DNA from: an uncultured Lachnospiraceae bacterium
Lineage (GTDB): Bacteria; Bacillota; Clostridia; Lachnospirales; Lachnospiraceae
Assembly (NCBI GenBank): GCA_910577675.1
Contig: CAJTOR010000032.1
Location: forward strand, 16,045-39,580
Direction of reading: 5' to 3'
DNA: 23,536 bases
Shown here: one piece after another, positions 13,692-22,736 of the stretch
Layout: every line of letters starts with the position of its first letter
How positions within the stretch are numbered: the stretch's first letter is position 1
Notes under the pieces: model-generated
Told to the model about the DNA's origin: nothing
Seen by the model: only the letters and a program-made list of their open reading frames with translations
The model's database searches: none
Position numbers and translations under genes: made by a program

Positions 13692-15434
13692 CTAAAATTC
13701 CAATTCTGTATCTTCCTGTGAAAATTCCACAGCATCCTGCGGAAACTCCACCTCCATATACCAGTATCCGAAATCCCCCTGTTGTAATGCCTTCTTGCTT
13801 ACCGGGCAGAACCGTGAAAATCCAAATAATTGTGCCATATGCTGCTCCTTAGGGTTATAAACGCCCGGCAGCATCAAGTAACAGTTTCTCTGCTCCATGC
13901 GCACTTTCCTGACAAAAAGAATATGGTGGTAGGCATAGTAGGAATGTAACAGGAAACTGTTGCCCGCATATTTCCACATACCGCGCGGCAAGAGTCCGAT
14001 ATCCTGCGGTTCCATGCGCACACTGCGCTCAAATTCCTGGTGCTCAAACGGATACATTGCCGGCAGGCAGGAAAAAATCCGCGATTCAAGTTTCCCTGGT
14101 GGAAGAACTCCCGCTTTTTTCGGTCTTTGGGAAGCCTGTTGCAAAGTATCCGCTTCACGCCCTGTCTGTCCCGCCCCCATCGCCTTTTTGGGGGTAATTT
14201 CCATTAAGTTTGCCTTTATGGCTTCCACTTCCTCCTCCCACTGCATCGACTGTGCCTGAATTTTTGCTCTTCCAGTATGTAGTGGTACAGGTTCTGCTTC
14301 TATCCCCTTACTTTCAGGCTTCCCCCCGCTTCCCTGGCTCCCCTCCCCCCCGGTTCCATCCACCATCCCCGCTTCTGTCACTCTGCCCGTTCCCCGCCCC
14401 GATTCTTTAGACTTTGTTTCCCCAAACGCAACTTCTGAAAAACTTCCTGCCGCGCCCGCTGACTCTTCCTCCCCTGTTTCTTCCGCCACTTTCCCTAACC
14501 CACCTGTTATACGTTCCTCCCCCATTCCCGCCGCTCCTGCCACCGGGCTTACCAGCCTTTCACCTTGCCTTTCTCCTATCGTTTTCCACATCGCACTTAC
14601 CGGACTTTCCTCTTCCATTCCTCCCGCTGTTTCCTCCGCCACATTAACCAATCCATCCTCTTTCATCCTTCCCGAAGTATCCGCCACACCTGCGAAGCTT
14701 TCCTCCCCTGCCTTCCCCGGTGTTTCCACTGCATCTACCGGACTTTCCTTCCCCGCGTTTTCTGCCGCACTTACTAAGCTTTCCTCCCCTGCCTTCCCCG
14801 GTGTTTCCACTGCATCTACCGGTCTTTCCTTCCCCGCGTTTTCTGCCGCACTTACTAAACTTTCCTCCTCTGCTTTCTCCGGTGTTTCCACTGCATCTAC
14901 CGGGCTTTCCTCCCCCGCGTTTTCTGCCACTTCACTTACTAAATTCTCTTCCGGCATCCTTCCTGCCGTTTTCTCCATCCCGCTTACTGCCCCTTCCTCC
15001 GTCCGACCCTGTGTTTTCCCATTCGCCCACGTCCGTTCTAGTTTTGCAGCGATCTCCTGCAACACCCCTAGGTCAACTGGGTCATCCTCCCACGAAGATA
15101 TCAGGTATTTTCCCCTCTCATCATACAAAAGCAGCCCGTTCATCTCCTGGAATAACAGCCCGCTCCCGCCCACATTTGAAGCATCCTCCATAAAGCGGAC
15201 ACCTTCCCCGCCAGCTTTTTTCTCCACCACTCCAAGCAGTACTCCCTCCCTGCTTCCCGAATGGCATTTGTACATGCATACCCTAAGGCTCCCTTCCCTT
15301 CCATCCGGCGTGACATGCAGGGTCATAGTCAACTTCCCGTCTTTTAGTTCCAATTTTGCATAACCTGCATTTCTTTTCTTTATACCGTTCTCATATGCAT
15401 AAATATACGATATCCATCTGCGATAATCCGACAT
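13692..15434 (-). CDS. Repeat-linker protein with conserved C-terminal domain (DUF6128-like)
   Basis: About 580 residues. Residues 1-140 form a beta-rich N-terminal domain (SDYRRWISYIYAYENG, then YAKLELKDGKLTMTL). Residues 140-400 are a low-complexity Glu/Gly/Ala linker that includes 27-residue tandem repeats (PVDAVETPGKAGEESLVSAA) at about 165-246. The last 150 residues are a compact domain rich in Tyr, Phe and Trp (PFEHQEFERSVRMEPQDIG, YYAYHHILFVRKV, GFSRFCPVS). I associate this domain with the uncharacterised DUF6128 family, from memory. It has no signal peptide or membrane segment. The start at 15434 is chosen because GGAGGGG is about 5 nt upstream; the frame is open further to 15488 without an SD. 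The function is unknown. Confidence 0.75.
   Translation of the reverse strand: MSDYRRWISYIYAYENGIKKRNAGYAKLELKDGKLTMTLHVTPDGREGSLRVCMYKCHSGSREGVLLGVVEKKAGGEGVRFMEDASNVGGSGLLFQEMNGLLLYDERGKYLISSWEDDPVDLGVLQEIAAKLERTWANGKTQGRTEEGAVSGMEKTAGRMPEENLVSEVAENAGEESPVDAVETPEKAEEESLVSAAENAGKERPVDAVETPGKAGEESLVSAAENAGKESPVDAVETPGKAGEESFAGVADTSGRMKEDGLVNVAEETAGGMEEESPVSAMWKTIGERQGERLVSPVAGAAGMGEERITGGLGKVAEETGEEESAGAAGSFSEVAFGETKSKESGRGTGRVTEAGMVDGTGGEGSQGSGGKPESKGIEAEPVPLHTGRAKIQAQSMQWEEEVEAIKANLMEITPKKAMGAGQTGREADTLQQASQRPKKAGVLPPGKLESRIFSCLPAMYPFEHQEFERSVRMEPQDIGLLPRGMWKYAGNSFLLHSYYAYHHILFVRKVRMEQRNCYLMLPGVYNPKEQHMAQLFGFSRFCPVSKKALQQGDFGYWYMEVEFPQDAVEFSQEDTELEF
14697..14940 (-). repeat. Three 81-bp tandem repeats inside the coding region
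   Basis: The block GGTGTTTCCACTGCATCTAC (plus strand) recurs at 14719, 14800 and 14881, exactly 81 bases apart, which keeps the reading frame (27 codons). The DNA is nearly identical between units, so the array probably expands and contracts by slippage or recombination. Confidence 0.9.
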
Positions 15435-15591
15435 AAAATCCCCTCCATTTATCATAAATCTCCCCACTGCTACGGGCATTGGCGGCACTTTTTAACCCCG
15501 TCCACGCCCCCAATGGTACAATATGCCGCATCTTTCCCAAATATGATGATTTTTATGGTAACTTTTCCATTTACGTGGTATAATATCCTTC

Positions 15592-15759
15592 GGATATTAT
15601 ACCAGCGCCAATTCGCTTTCGACTGCAAGGAGAATAACCGCCAAAGCGAATTGTGCGCATCCCCCGAGAGGTAATATCCAGCAAAAGCAGCGCCCCGCAC
15701 TGAAACGGAAGGGAAATGCCCTTGTTCTTCTTTGCGTTTCCAGGCGGACAAGCTTTTGC
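15592..15759 (+). ncRNA. Candidate structured leader RNA (family 1, copy 3)
   Basis: Closing stem: GGATATT (15592-15598) with AATATCC (15673-15679). Main hairpin: GCGCCAATTCGC (15605-15616) with GCGAATTGTGCGC (15646-15658), loop of 29 nt containing AAGGAG. Third stem: GCAAAAGC (15681-15688) with GCTTTTGC (15752-15759). The third stem encloses GAAACG/CGTTTC (15702-15707/15735-15740) and AAGGG/CCCTT (15709-15713/15719-15723). The palindrome GGTATAATATCC/GGATATTATACC (15577-15603) overlaps the 5' end. Its left arm holds TATAAT (15579-15584), placing the start near 15591, though the -35 is poor. The CDS starts at 15798, 38 nt after the last stem. Confidence 0.5.
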
Positions 15760-15797
15760 AACCAAAAACTTTGTGGAATGAGAGGTTAATTGTACTT

Positions 15798-17996
15798 ATG
15801 GGACGTGGCAAACAAATCACAGTTCTCGCGTTCATCGCCATCCTTCTGTTCGGCTGTGTCTATCTCGGCATCCAGGTAAAAAACAAACCGAAACCAGCCG
15901 TGGACGAAACGCCATATGAGGGAAGCTACAAAGAAACATCCATACCGCTGCCTGTAATCAACAAAGATGGCGGGGAGCAATTCCTTCAACTGCTCCGCGG
16001 TCTGGATGATTCGGTAGAACTCTACACCATCCTTTACAACGAGGATAAAAGTATGGTCAAAGGATACAAAAAATATGTTTTAAACAGTGAACTGAAATGG
16101 GATGAATCCGAGTCCGACTGGATGGAACTCCAGTATTTTTCCGATACGACGCGCCAGATCCGGATGCTCTCCTACGCCGACACAGGAAGCGTCTATGTGC
16201 TGATACATGACCTGGCAGCAACGGATCCGGTCTGTGACGATATTGTGCGAATTGGAACGGATGGCTCAGTGGAACGCATTAATGTCCGGGGATTATACAA
16301 AACGGATAAAGATGAAAACCCCATCCAGATCGAAACCTTCTTTATCAAAGACAATATGATCTGCTTCACGGACAAGCTCTCCGACTCCTACGCATATTCC
16401 CTCGCCAACGGCACACTCTTTGCCAAGGGAAAAAATGCCGCTGCGGGTGGTATTGCCTCGGACGGGAAATACCTGTATCTACTTGGCGAAGGATGCACGG
16501 GGGTGGTTCCCTACCGCATAGAAAACGGCAAAACGGATGATACCATCCCGTTCCGCGACCGCATCTTAACATCCGATACACTAGAAGGAAAGTATGAAAT
16601 CTCGGACTTTACCCTTCTAAGCGACGGGGAATTGCTCTACCTGTCCTGCCAGGATGGTATTTACCGCTACAATTTTGCAGGGGGCTCCTGGAAACAGCTT
16701 ATGGGAGGACTTGACTGTATCTTTGGCCGCCCATCCATTGCCAGCAAAAATTTTATTGCGACAGCGGGGGCGCTTTATATGTTCAGCCGCGATTTATCCG
16801 GGAATTATTACTTTACCATGTATAACCAGCGCACCGAGGAGGAGGACGAAAAATTAAAACGCACGGATTTTACCATCCTTTCCTACGAGCGCTCCGCTGT
16901 AATTACAGAAACAGCAGCAGCGTTCCAGCATGACAATCCATCGCTGCGCGTCCTCTACCGCGCGGCACACGAGGAGGATGGGACTCTTACGGTTGAGGCG
17001 TACCGCAGCCTCGTGCAGAAGGAACTGACGGACAAAAAGGCTATTGATGTGCTGGTCTGCGACGAACTTGACTATAAAAGTTATATGGATAGCGGGCTGT
17101 TCGAAAATATCAGTGACCTGATGAAGCCTCTCTATACTGCGGCAGAGCTTTTCGGCAATGTGACCAACACGATGGCACAGACAAAAATCTTTGTAACACC
17201 GGCAAAATTCGATATTTTTCTGATGTATGGAAAAGACGGGCTCCCAAAGAACAACGATAGTTTCGAAGCAATTTCCTCACTCGCACAAAAAATTTCTTCC
17301 CCGGTGCTCGGAACAATGGAAGCAGAAGAGATTGCGGAACTGCTCAGCAGCTTTTATGAGGATGCATTTCTTGTTGATGGCAGCATTGACAAGGAAGCAC
17401 TGACCAAAATACTTACACTTCTCCCATCCACCGTAAAACTCGCTTCAAAAGACAAGGAAGCCGGTGATGATAAGGATACGAAGGAGGAGGAAAAGGAAAC
17501 AGAAACAGAAGATTCCTCCGGCTGGTTCGGCATGCCGAACGGTTCCTTTCAGTCGGGTATTACCCTGATTCGCTCAAAAGAGGATTTCCTTTCATTCCTC
17601 TTAGCCCTGAAAGATTCCGGAGCTGATTTTTCCGATGTTGCCGGTCACTTTATCCCGCGGGGTATTGTGGGGATTAACAGCAAAAGTTCCAATATCAAAA
17701 CCGCAAAAGAATTTGTGCGCGCCCTCTACTCCGATTCGGTGCAGCAAGCTAATGTGGGACTTGGAATTCCAATGCAGCAGACCGCGGTGGAAGCTTTTTC
17801 CCTCGACGGGGTTTTAGAAGACAACCTTTCCCTTCTTTTGCAGTGCCTGACGAATGCGGACACGGTCTACAAGGAAAACAAAGGACTTAAAGAAGCTCTG
17901 CTTGCCACACTCACCCCATATTTAAACAGTGAGATTACGGCGGAGGAAGCGGCAGAAAAGATTATGGACTATACACCGTCCACCGCGCTTAAATAA
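15798..17996 (+). CDS. Membrane-anchored propeller-like plus solute-binding protein
   Basis: About 732 residues. The N-terminus MGRGKQITVLAFIAILLFGC is a signal or anchor with a possible lipobox (LFGC, C20), so the protein should sit outside the membrane. Residues 60-370 have repeating beta-strand blocks (GGIASDGKYLYLLGEG, LLSDGELLYLSCQDGIYRYN) suggestive of a beta-propeller. From about residue 380 the pattern resembles an extracellular solute-binding protein (AVITETAAAFQHDNPSLRV, then AIDVLVCDELDYKSYMDSG, then FVRALYSDSVQ). An acidic linker DKDTKEEEKETETED lies near residue 560. No transporter permease is nearby, so it may sense rather than import. The start at 15798 is chosen because it precedes the hydrophobic segment; the SD GAGAGG is distant (12 nt). 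An open frame to 15732 would bury the signal. Confidence 0.75.
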   Translation: MGRGKQITVLAFIAILLFGCVYLGIQVKNKPKPAVDETPYEGSYKETSIPLPVINKDGGEQFLQLLRGLDDSVELYTILYNEDKSMVKGYKKYVLNSELKWDESESDWMELQYFSDTTRQIRMLSYADTGSVYVLIHDLAATDPVCDDIVRIGTDGSVERINVRGLYKTDKDENPIQIETFFIKDNMICFTDKLSDSYAYSLANGTLFAKGKNAAAGGIASDGKYLYLLGEGCTGVVPYRIENGKTDDTIPFRDRILTSDTLEGKYEISDFTLLSDGELLYLSCQDGIYRYNFAGGSWKQLMGGLDCIFGRPSIASKNFIATAGALYMFSRDLSGNYYFTMYNQRTEEEDEKLKRTDFTILSYERSAVITETAAAFQHDNPSLRVLYRAAHEEDGTLTVEAYRSLVQKELTDKKAIDVLVCDELDYKSYMDSGLFENISDLMKPLYTAAELFGNVTNTMAQTKIFVTPAKFDIFLMYGKDGLPKNNDSFEAISSLAQKISSPVLGTMEAEEIAELLSSFYEDAFLVDGSIDKEALTKILTLLPSTVKLASKDKEAGDDKDTKEEEKETETEDSSGWFGMPNGSFQSGITLIRSKEDFLSFLLALKDSGADFSDVAGHFIPRGIVGINSKSSNIKTAKEFVRALYSDSVQQANVGLGIPMQQTAVEAFSLDGVLEDNLSLLLQCLTNADTVYKENKGLKEALLATLTPYLNSEITAEEAAEKIMDYTPSTALK

Positions 17997-18008
17997 ATCA
18001 TAAGAAAT

Positions 18009-18080
18009 TTTCATATCCCTATGCTGCTCTCGCATATCAGATGTGGCTCATCCCCCACCTGACACAATTAATAGGTTAAA
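18009..18080 (+). repeat. Family 2 intergenic repeat, copy B
   Basis: A 72-base element begins 13 nt after the stop of the propeller/SBP gene and lies about 65 nt before the ABC-F start. About three quarters of the positions match copy A (12120-12195), most strongly in the last 24 bases (CACCTGACACAATTAATAGG and on). The orientation relative to both flanking genes is the same as in copy A. Confidence 0.75.
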
Positions 18081-18144
18081 TACTGAGGAATAATATGGCT
18101 GTTTAGCCCCTTTCATTTCCTCGAAATAAAGAATGGAGAATTTT

Positions 18145-20013
18145 ATGAATCTGCTGACTATGGAACATATTGGAAAAAGTTTTACCGACCGGGTGTTGCT
18201 TGGCGATATCAGCCTCGGCATAAACGAGGGGGAACGCATTGGCGTAATTGGCATTAACGGCACGGGCAAATCCACACTGCTGAAAATAATTGCGGGGCTT
18301 GAGGAGACGGATTCTGGCACCCTCACAAAAACAAGGGGACTGCGCATTGCCTATCTGCCGCAGACCCCGATATTTGATGAGGGCAAGACCATTCTTGCAA
18401 ATGTTACGGCGGGGCTTACAGCCGAGGAGGAATACCGCAATATAACCGGGGAAGCTAAATCAATGCTTGCAAAGCTTGGCATACCGGACTCCGACAGAAT
18501 GGCGGGCAGCCTTTCCGGCGGGCAGAAGAAACGCGCTGCACTTGTGCACACCCTGCTGCTACCCGCCGACCTTCTCGTTCTTGACGAGCCGACCAACCAT
18601 CTGGACGCTTCCATGACGGAATGGCTTGAGGACTACTTAAACTCCTTTTCGGGGGCGTTTATTATGGTGACACACGACCGCTATTTCCTCGACCGCGTAA
18701 CCAACCGTATCGTGGAACTCGACAAGGGAAAACTTTACTCCTACGCGGCAAATTATTCGCGCTTCCTCGAACTGAAAGCGGAGCGCGAGGAGATGGCAGC
18801 GGCAACGGAGCGAAAAGCGAAAAGCCTGTTCCGCATGGAGCTTGAATGGATGATGCGCGGTGCAAGGGCACGCTCCACCAAACAGAAAGCACATATCGGG
18901 CGCTTTGAGACATTGCGCGACCGTGAAAAGCCGGAAACCGACGGTCAGGTGACAATCAATGCACTTTCCTCGCGTCTGGGTAAAAAAACCATTGTCCTCG
19001 ACCATATTACAAAAAGTTATGGCGACAAAACATACATTGATGATTTCTCCTACATTTTGCTTTCCACCGACCGAATTGGCATTATCGGTCCGAACGGCTG
19101 CGGGAAATCCACCCTGCTAAAAATCCTGACCGGCACCATACCGCCGGACTCTGGAACAGTTGAATGCGGCACTACCATACGCGTCGGCTATTTTTCACAG
19201 GAGAATGAAGCGATGGACGAATCCCTCAGGGTAATCGACTACATCCGCCAGACCGCCGATGTAATAAATACTGCGGACGGCACAATGACCGCCTCACAGC
19301 TCTGTGAAAAATTTCTTTTCACAGGCTCAATGCAATACTCCGTGATTGCAAAACTCTCGGGCGGCGAAAAACGCCGCCTCTACCTGTTAAAAATCCTGAT
19401 GGAAGCGCCAAACCTGCTTGTGCTTGACGAGCCGACCAACGATCTCGATATAAGCACCCTGACCATACTGGAGGACTATCTGAAAGATTTCCCCGGTATC
19501 CTGGTCACGGTTTCACATGACCGGTATTTTCTTGACAAACTTGCCGGGCGTATCTTTGCCTTTGAAGGAAATGGTAAAATAAGTCAATATGAGGGAAATT
19601 TTTCCGATTATAAAACGGCCTGCCGGATAAAACAGGCGGAGCTAACACAAGACCATAGCAAGGAGAAAAATGCCAAGAACAGCAAAGCAGAAAAACCGGA
19701 CTGTACCCAGGTACAGTCCGAAAACAACACCAAAACGACCCAGACCAAAAACAACTGGCGCACGCCGTCCACCACACTGAAATTTACCTACAAAGAACAA
19801 AAAGAATACGATACGATCGATGATGATATTGCCGCCCTAGAAGAAAAACTTTCCATGCTTAATGAGGACATTGCAAAAAATTCCTCAAATTACAGCCGAC
19901 TTACAGAACTCTCCGCCCAAAAGGAGGACGCGGAAGCCGCACTGAATGAAAAGATGGAGCGCTGGGTCTATTTAAATGACCTCGCGGAAAAAATCAGCGC
20001 GCAGAAAAAATAG
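18145..20013 (+). CDS. ABC-F ATPase, Uup-type
   Basis: 622 residues with two ABC domains and no membrane part. First domain: Walker A GINGTGKS (36-43), LSGGQ (123-127), LDEPTNHLD. Second domain: GPNGCGKS (314-321), LSGGE (403-407), LDEPTNDLD. A helical linker spans about 190-275. The C-terminal coiled coil (residues 540-622, YDTIDDDIAALEEKLSMLNE) is characteristic of Uup. ABC-F proteins bind the ribosomal E site and help with stalled or damaged translation; some give antibiotic resistance, but Uup types usually do not. The start at 18145 is chosen because GGAG is 6 nt upstream; the ATG at 18133 contains that SD. Confidence 0.9.
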   Translation: MNLLTMEHIGKSFTDRVLLGDISLGINEGERIGVIGINGTGKSTLLKIIAGLEETDSGTLTKTRGLRIAYLPQTPIFDEGKTILANVTAGLTAEEEYRNITGEAKSMLAKLGIPDSDRMAGSLSGGQKKRAALVHTLLLPADLLVLDEPTNHLDASMTEWLEDYLNSFSGAFIMVTHDRYFLDRVTNRIVELDKGKLYSYAANYSRFLELKAEREEMAAATERKAKSLFRMELEWMMRGARARSTKQKAHIGRFETLRDREKPETDGQVTINALSSRLGKKTIVLDHITKSYGDKTYIDDFSYILLSTDRIGIIGPNGCGKSTLLKILTGTIPPDSGTVECGTTIRVGYFSQENEAMDESLRVIDYIRQTADVINTADGTMTASQLCEKFLFTGSMQYSVIAKLSGGEKRRLYLLKILMEAPNLLVLDEPTNDLDISTLTILEDYLKDFPGILVTVSHDRYFLDKLAGRIFAFEGNGKISQYEGNFSDYKTACRIKQAELTQDHSKEKNAKNSKAEKPDCTQVQSENNTKTTQTKNNWRTPSTTLKFTYKEQKEYDTIDDDIAALEEKLSMLNEDIAKNSSNYSRLTELSAQKEDAEAALNEKMERWVYLNDLAEKISAQKK

Positions 20014-20052
20014 CCTGATAGCTGCATTCAGTGTTTTTTACACCATGCCCCC

Positions 20053-20928
20053 TCACATTGCTTTCATATTGACCAGGTAATAATCCCGCTGCGAAATCAC
20101 CTGGAAACCATTTTTCTGATACAGGCGGAAGGCGGTTTCGTTGCGGCTCCCCACCTGGATACGGACTTTTTTTTCATCCGCCCCGGCGCATTTTTCCTGG
20201 ACAAGCCGGATAATCTCTTTTAAGAGTGCCTTGCCAATCCCGCGCCCCTGATGGTCGCCATCCACTGCAAAATCAAAGACATAAAAGGTTTTTTCCTCCT
20301 CCTCCAAGGCAAAAAGACCAACCATCTCCTTCTTCTGCCATGCCGCATAGTAGATGCCATCCCTGCCGCATACTTCACCAAGCCTTGATGCCGCCTCGTC
20401 CTCCTCCATCAAAAACGCCCCGGCGAGCAACTGAGCCGCCACCTCTTCCTCCGCTTTCTCAAGCTGCTTCAACACCAGCGCATTTGTCGGCATCAACTGG
20501 TAGGAATATTTCCACTCCATCAGATACTCCGAATGTGAGTAAGAAAAATATCCCTGTTCTGTCATCTCCTTTAAATTCTTGGATTCACGCGGTTCAAAAA
20601 CATAATATCCTGTTTCAATCCCCGCCTGTTTCATTTCCCTGAATACGGCGGTCATCAGTTTTTTATACATTGTCCGCCTGCGATATTGCGGATGGATATA
20701 GGAACAGATCTCAGCCGTCATATCCGGCATACGGTACAAAATTACAAAGCCGGCAAGCAAATCTTCCTCATAGCAAAGAAAATAAGTGGGAAATGTTCCT
20801 GTATCCTCATCGGCTGTAAGTGAAATCCCCCCCTGTATCTTATCCTGCTCCCTGCATAAGTTTTCAAGGCCGCGCACTTCCTCCCGCTGTCTGCCATTTA
20901 ATTGTGTCAACACTTTCATTCGCAGCAT
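20053..20928 (-). CDS. Tandem GNAT N-acetyltransferase
   Basis: 291 residues with two GNAT-like halves. The C-terminal half has the clear acetyl-CoA loop DFAVDGDHQGRGIGKALLKEI and the closing RIQVGSRNETAFRLYQKNGF. The N-terminal half has a weaker equivalent, IHPQYRRRTMYKKLMTAV. Its substrate is unknown. The start at 20928 has GAGGGG 5 nt upstream. It lies 68 nt downstream of ksgA on the same strand with no terminator between, so it is probably the last gene of the arsR-tatD-ksgA run. It converges with the ABC-F gene; only a weak GTGT/ACAC hairpin separates them. Confidence 0.85.
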   Translation of the reverse strand: MLRMKVLTQLNGRQREEVRGLENLCREQDKIQGGISLTADEDTGTFPTYFLCYEEDLLAGFVILYRMPDMTAEICSYIHPQYRRRTMYKKLMTAVFREMKQAGIETGYYVFEPRESKNLKEMTEQGYFSYSHSEYLMEWKYSYQLMPTNALVLKQLEKAEEEVAAQLLAGAFLMEEDEAASRLGEVCGRDGIYYAAWQKKEMVGLFALEEEEKTFYVFDFAVDGDHQGRGIGKALLKEIIRLVQEKCAGADEKKVRIQVGSRNETAFRLYQKNGFQVISQRDYYLVNMKAM

Positions 20929-20996
20929 ATATTCCCCTCATTTCTCTGATTCTCTTATCCCCCGCTAAATCCTCCCGCGCAAATACCCCGGTTTTG

Positions 20997-21866
20997 CTAT
21001 TTATTTTCCTGCAAAATATTGGATAACAGCGCAAAATCCGCAAGCGTAAACATCTCCCCGCGCACTGTCGCAGGCTGTCCCATCCTTCCTAACGCATCCG
21101 TCACCGCTTCTTTTGATACCAGTTCACCCACGCCGTTTGCAAGGGCATTTACAAGTGTTTTCCGCCTCTGGTTAAAAGCTGCGCGGATCAGCGCAAACAT
21201 AAAATGTTCATCTTCCACAGATACCGGCGGCTCTTTATGCAGCGTCAGCCGTATAACAGCCGAGGCGACATTCGGGCGCGGCATAAAACAATTTTGCGGT
21301 ACATTTGCCGCAATATAAGGTTCTGCGTAATATTGTACCGCAAGTGAGAGCGCACCATAATCCTTGCTTCCCGGCTCCGCCTGCATCCGGTTTGCCACTT
21401 CCTTCTGTACCATGACGGTCACATTCAAAAGCGGCACATGCGCCTCAAACAATCCCATAATAATGGGCGTTGTAATATAATAGGGTAGGTTCGCCACTAC
21501 CCTGGCAGGCCTGCCCCCATTCTGCTCTTTTATTATCCGATTGATATCGAGCTTTAAAATATCTTCGTTAATCACAGTCACATTCGAGTAATCTTTCAGG
21601 GTATCCCCCGTAAGGATCGGAATCAGGTTCCTGTCTATCTCGACTGCCACTACATGGCGCGCACTCTCACACAAATACTGCGTCATAGTGCCGATGCCCG
21701 GTCCTATCTCAATTACCAGATCATCTTTTTCTATCCCCGCCGCCAAAACGATTTTCTCAAGAACCCGGGGATCAATCAAAAAGTTTTGCCCGAATTTCTT
21801 CTGGAATACAAAATTATATTTGTTCAGTATTGCAATTGTATTTTTCGGTTCACCAAGTGATGCCAT
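20997..21866 (-). CDS. ksgA: 16S rRNA dimethyladenosine transferase KsgA/RsmA
   Basis: 289 residues, the normal length. FQKKFGQNFLID (21-32) is the family N-terminal signature. The SAM site is EIGPGIGT (53-60), the acidic residue lies in VEID (75-78), EDIL follows at 101-104, and the catalytic NLPYY is at 126-130. The C-terminal helical domain includes FNQRRKTLVNAL. It dimethylates two adjacent adenines near the 3' end of 16S rRNA late in 30S assembly. Loss of activity gives kasugamycin resistance. GGGGGAAG precedes the ATG. It starts 11 nt after the stop of tatD; the rnmV (RNase M5) gene often found between them in Firmicutes is absent. Confidence 0.97.
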   Translation of the reverse strand: MASLGEPKNTIAILNKYNFVFQKKFGQNFLIDPRVLEKIVLAAGIEKDDLVIEIGPGIGTMTQYLCESARHVVAVEIDRNLIPILTGDTLKDYSNVTVINEDILKLDINRIIKEQNGGRPARVVANLPYYITTPIIMGLFEAHVPLLNVTVMVQKEVANRMQAEPGSKDYGALSLAVQYYAEPYIAANVPQNCFMPRPNVASAVIRLTLHKEPPVSVEDEHFMFALIRAAFNQRRKTLVNALANGVGELVSKEAVTDALGRMGQPATVRGEMFTLADFALLSNILQENK

Positions 21867-21877
21867 AATACTTCCCC

Positions 21878-22711
21878 CTACAGACGGTAAAGCCGCAATG
21901 CATTCGCGGTTGTCGCACGGATAACTTCCTCTTCCTCCATTCCCCTGATGCGGGCAAACTCCCTTACAACATAGGTTAAATTGAGCGAGGAATTGCGCTC
22001 CCCACGGTGCGGCTCGGGTGCAAGGTACGGGCAGTCAGTTTCCAATACCAGATACTCAAGCGGTATTTGCTCCACTACTTCACGCAGCTTGCGGGCATTT
22101 TTAAAGGTCAGGACTCCGCCCACACCCAGATAAAACCCCATCTTAACATATTCCCTTGCCATCTCCACCCCATAGGAAAAACAGTGGACTACACCGGTAA
22201 GAGGCGTTTTGTTCTCCTGTGCCTGCCTGTATGCTTTTTTGATGATGGACAGTGTATCTTCCGCCGCGTCCCTGCTATGGATAATTACCGGCATATCTTT
22301 TTTAACTGCCAGAAAAAGCTGCCTTTCAAACCAGTACTGTTGTATTTCCCGCGGGCTATCCCAGTGATAATCAAGCCCGATCTCCCCGACTGCAACAACC
22401 TTTTCCTCTTCTAACTGTTGCTCAAGCCACAGAAAATCCTGCTCCGTAAGCCCCGCCGTTTCTGTCGGATGGACACCGGCGGCGGCATAAACAAAAGGAT
22501 ACTTCCCTGCAAGGGCAACTGCTCTCGCGGTACTTTTTAATCCTGCGCCCACGTCAACCACATTGCCGATCCCGGATTTGTAAAGATTTTCCAGAATCTC
22601 CGACCTATCCTCATCAAATTGCGCATCGTCATAATGCGCATGAGTATCAAAAATCAGGCATGTTTCCCCTGCCTGTCCAACTTTTTCTTCTAATTTTGGA
22701 TTCCTATTCAT
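21878..22711 (-). CDS. tatD: TatD family metal-dependent DNase/hydrolase
   Basis: 277 residues with the TIM-barrel metal ligands of the family: DTHAH (22-26), E110 in VGEIGLDYH, H145 in IIHSRD, H176 in VHCFSY and D226 in ETDCPYL. The protein is thought to act as a 3'-5' DNA exonuclease in the cytoplasm. It carries about 18 extra residues before the usual start. The ATG at 22711 has AAAGG 9 nt upstream, so I keep it. It sits 25 nt after arsR and 11 nt before ksgA, and is probably cotranscribed with both. Confidence 0.95.
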   Translation of the reverse strand: MNRNPKLEEKVGQAGETCLIFDTHAHYDDAQFDEDRSEILENLYKSGIGNVVDVGAGLKSTARAVALAGKYPFVYAAAGVHPTETAGLTEQDFLWLEQQLEEEKVVAVGEIGLDYHWDSPREIQQYWFERQLFLAVKKDMPVIIHSRDAAEDTLSIIKKAYRQAQENKTPLTGVVHCFSYGVEMAREYVKMGFYLGVGGVLTFKNARKLREVVEQIPLEYLVLETDCPYLAPEPHRGERNSSLNLTYVVREFARIRGMEEEEVIRATTANALRLYRL

Positions 22712-22736
22712 ATTCTAATACCTTTTTTAGTTTTTT

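Noticed and set aside
14697..14940. CRISPR-like spacing of repeated blocks
   Set aside because: The 81-bp units are nearly identical throughout, without variable spacers, and are in frame in a gene.
14720..15193. A plus-strand repetitive Pro/Phe/Leu frame, which could be taken for a repeat protein
   Set aside because: It is the complement of the 27-residue repeats and linker of the minus-strand gene, which has a good start and conserved ends.
20013..20053. Terminator between the ABC-F and tandem GNAT genes
   Set aside because: Only a 4-bp GTGT/ACAC stem around a T-run is present, too weak to call.
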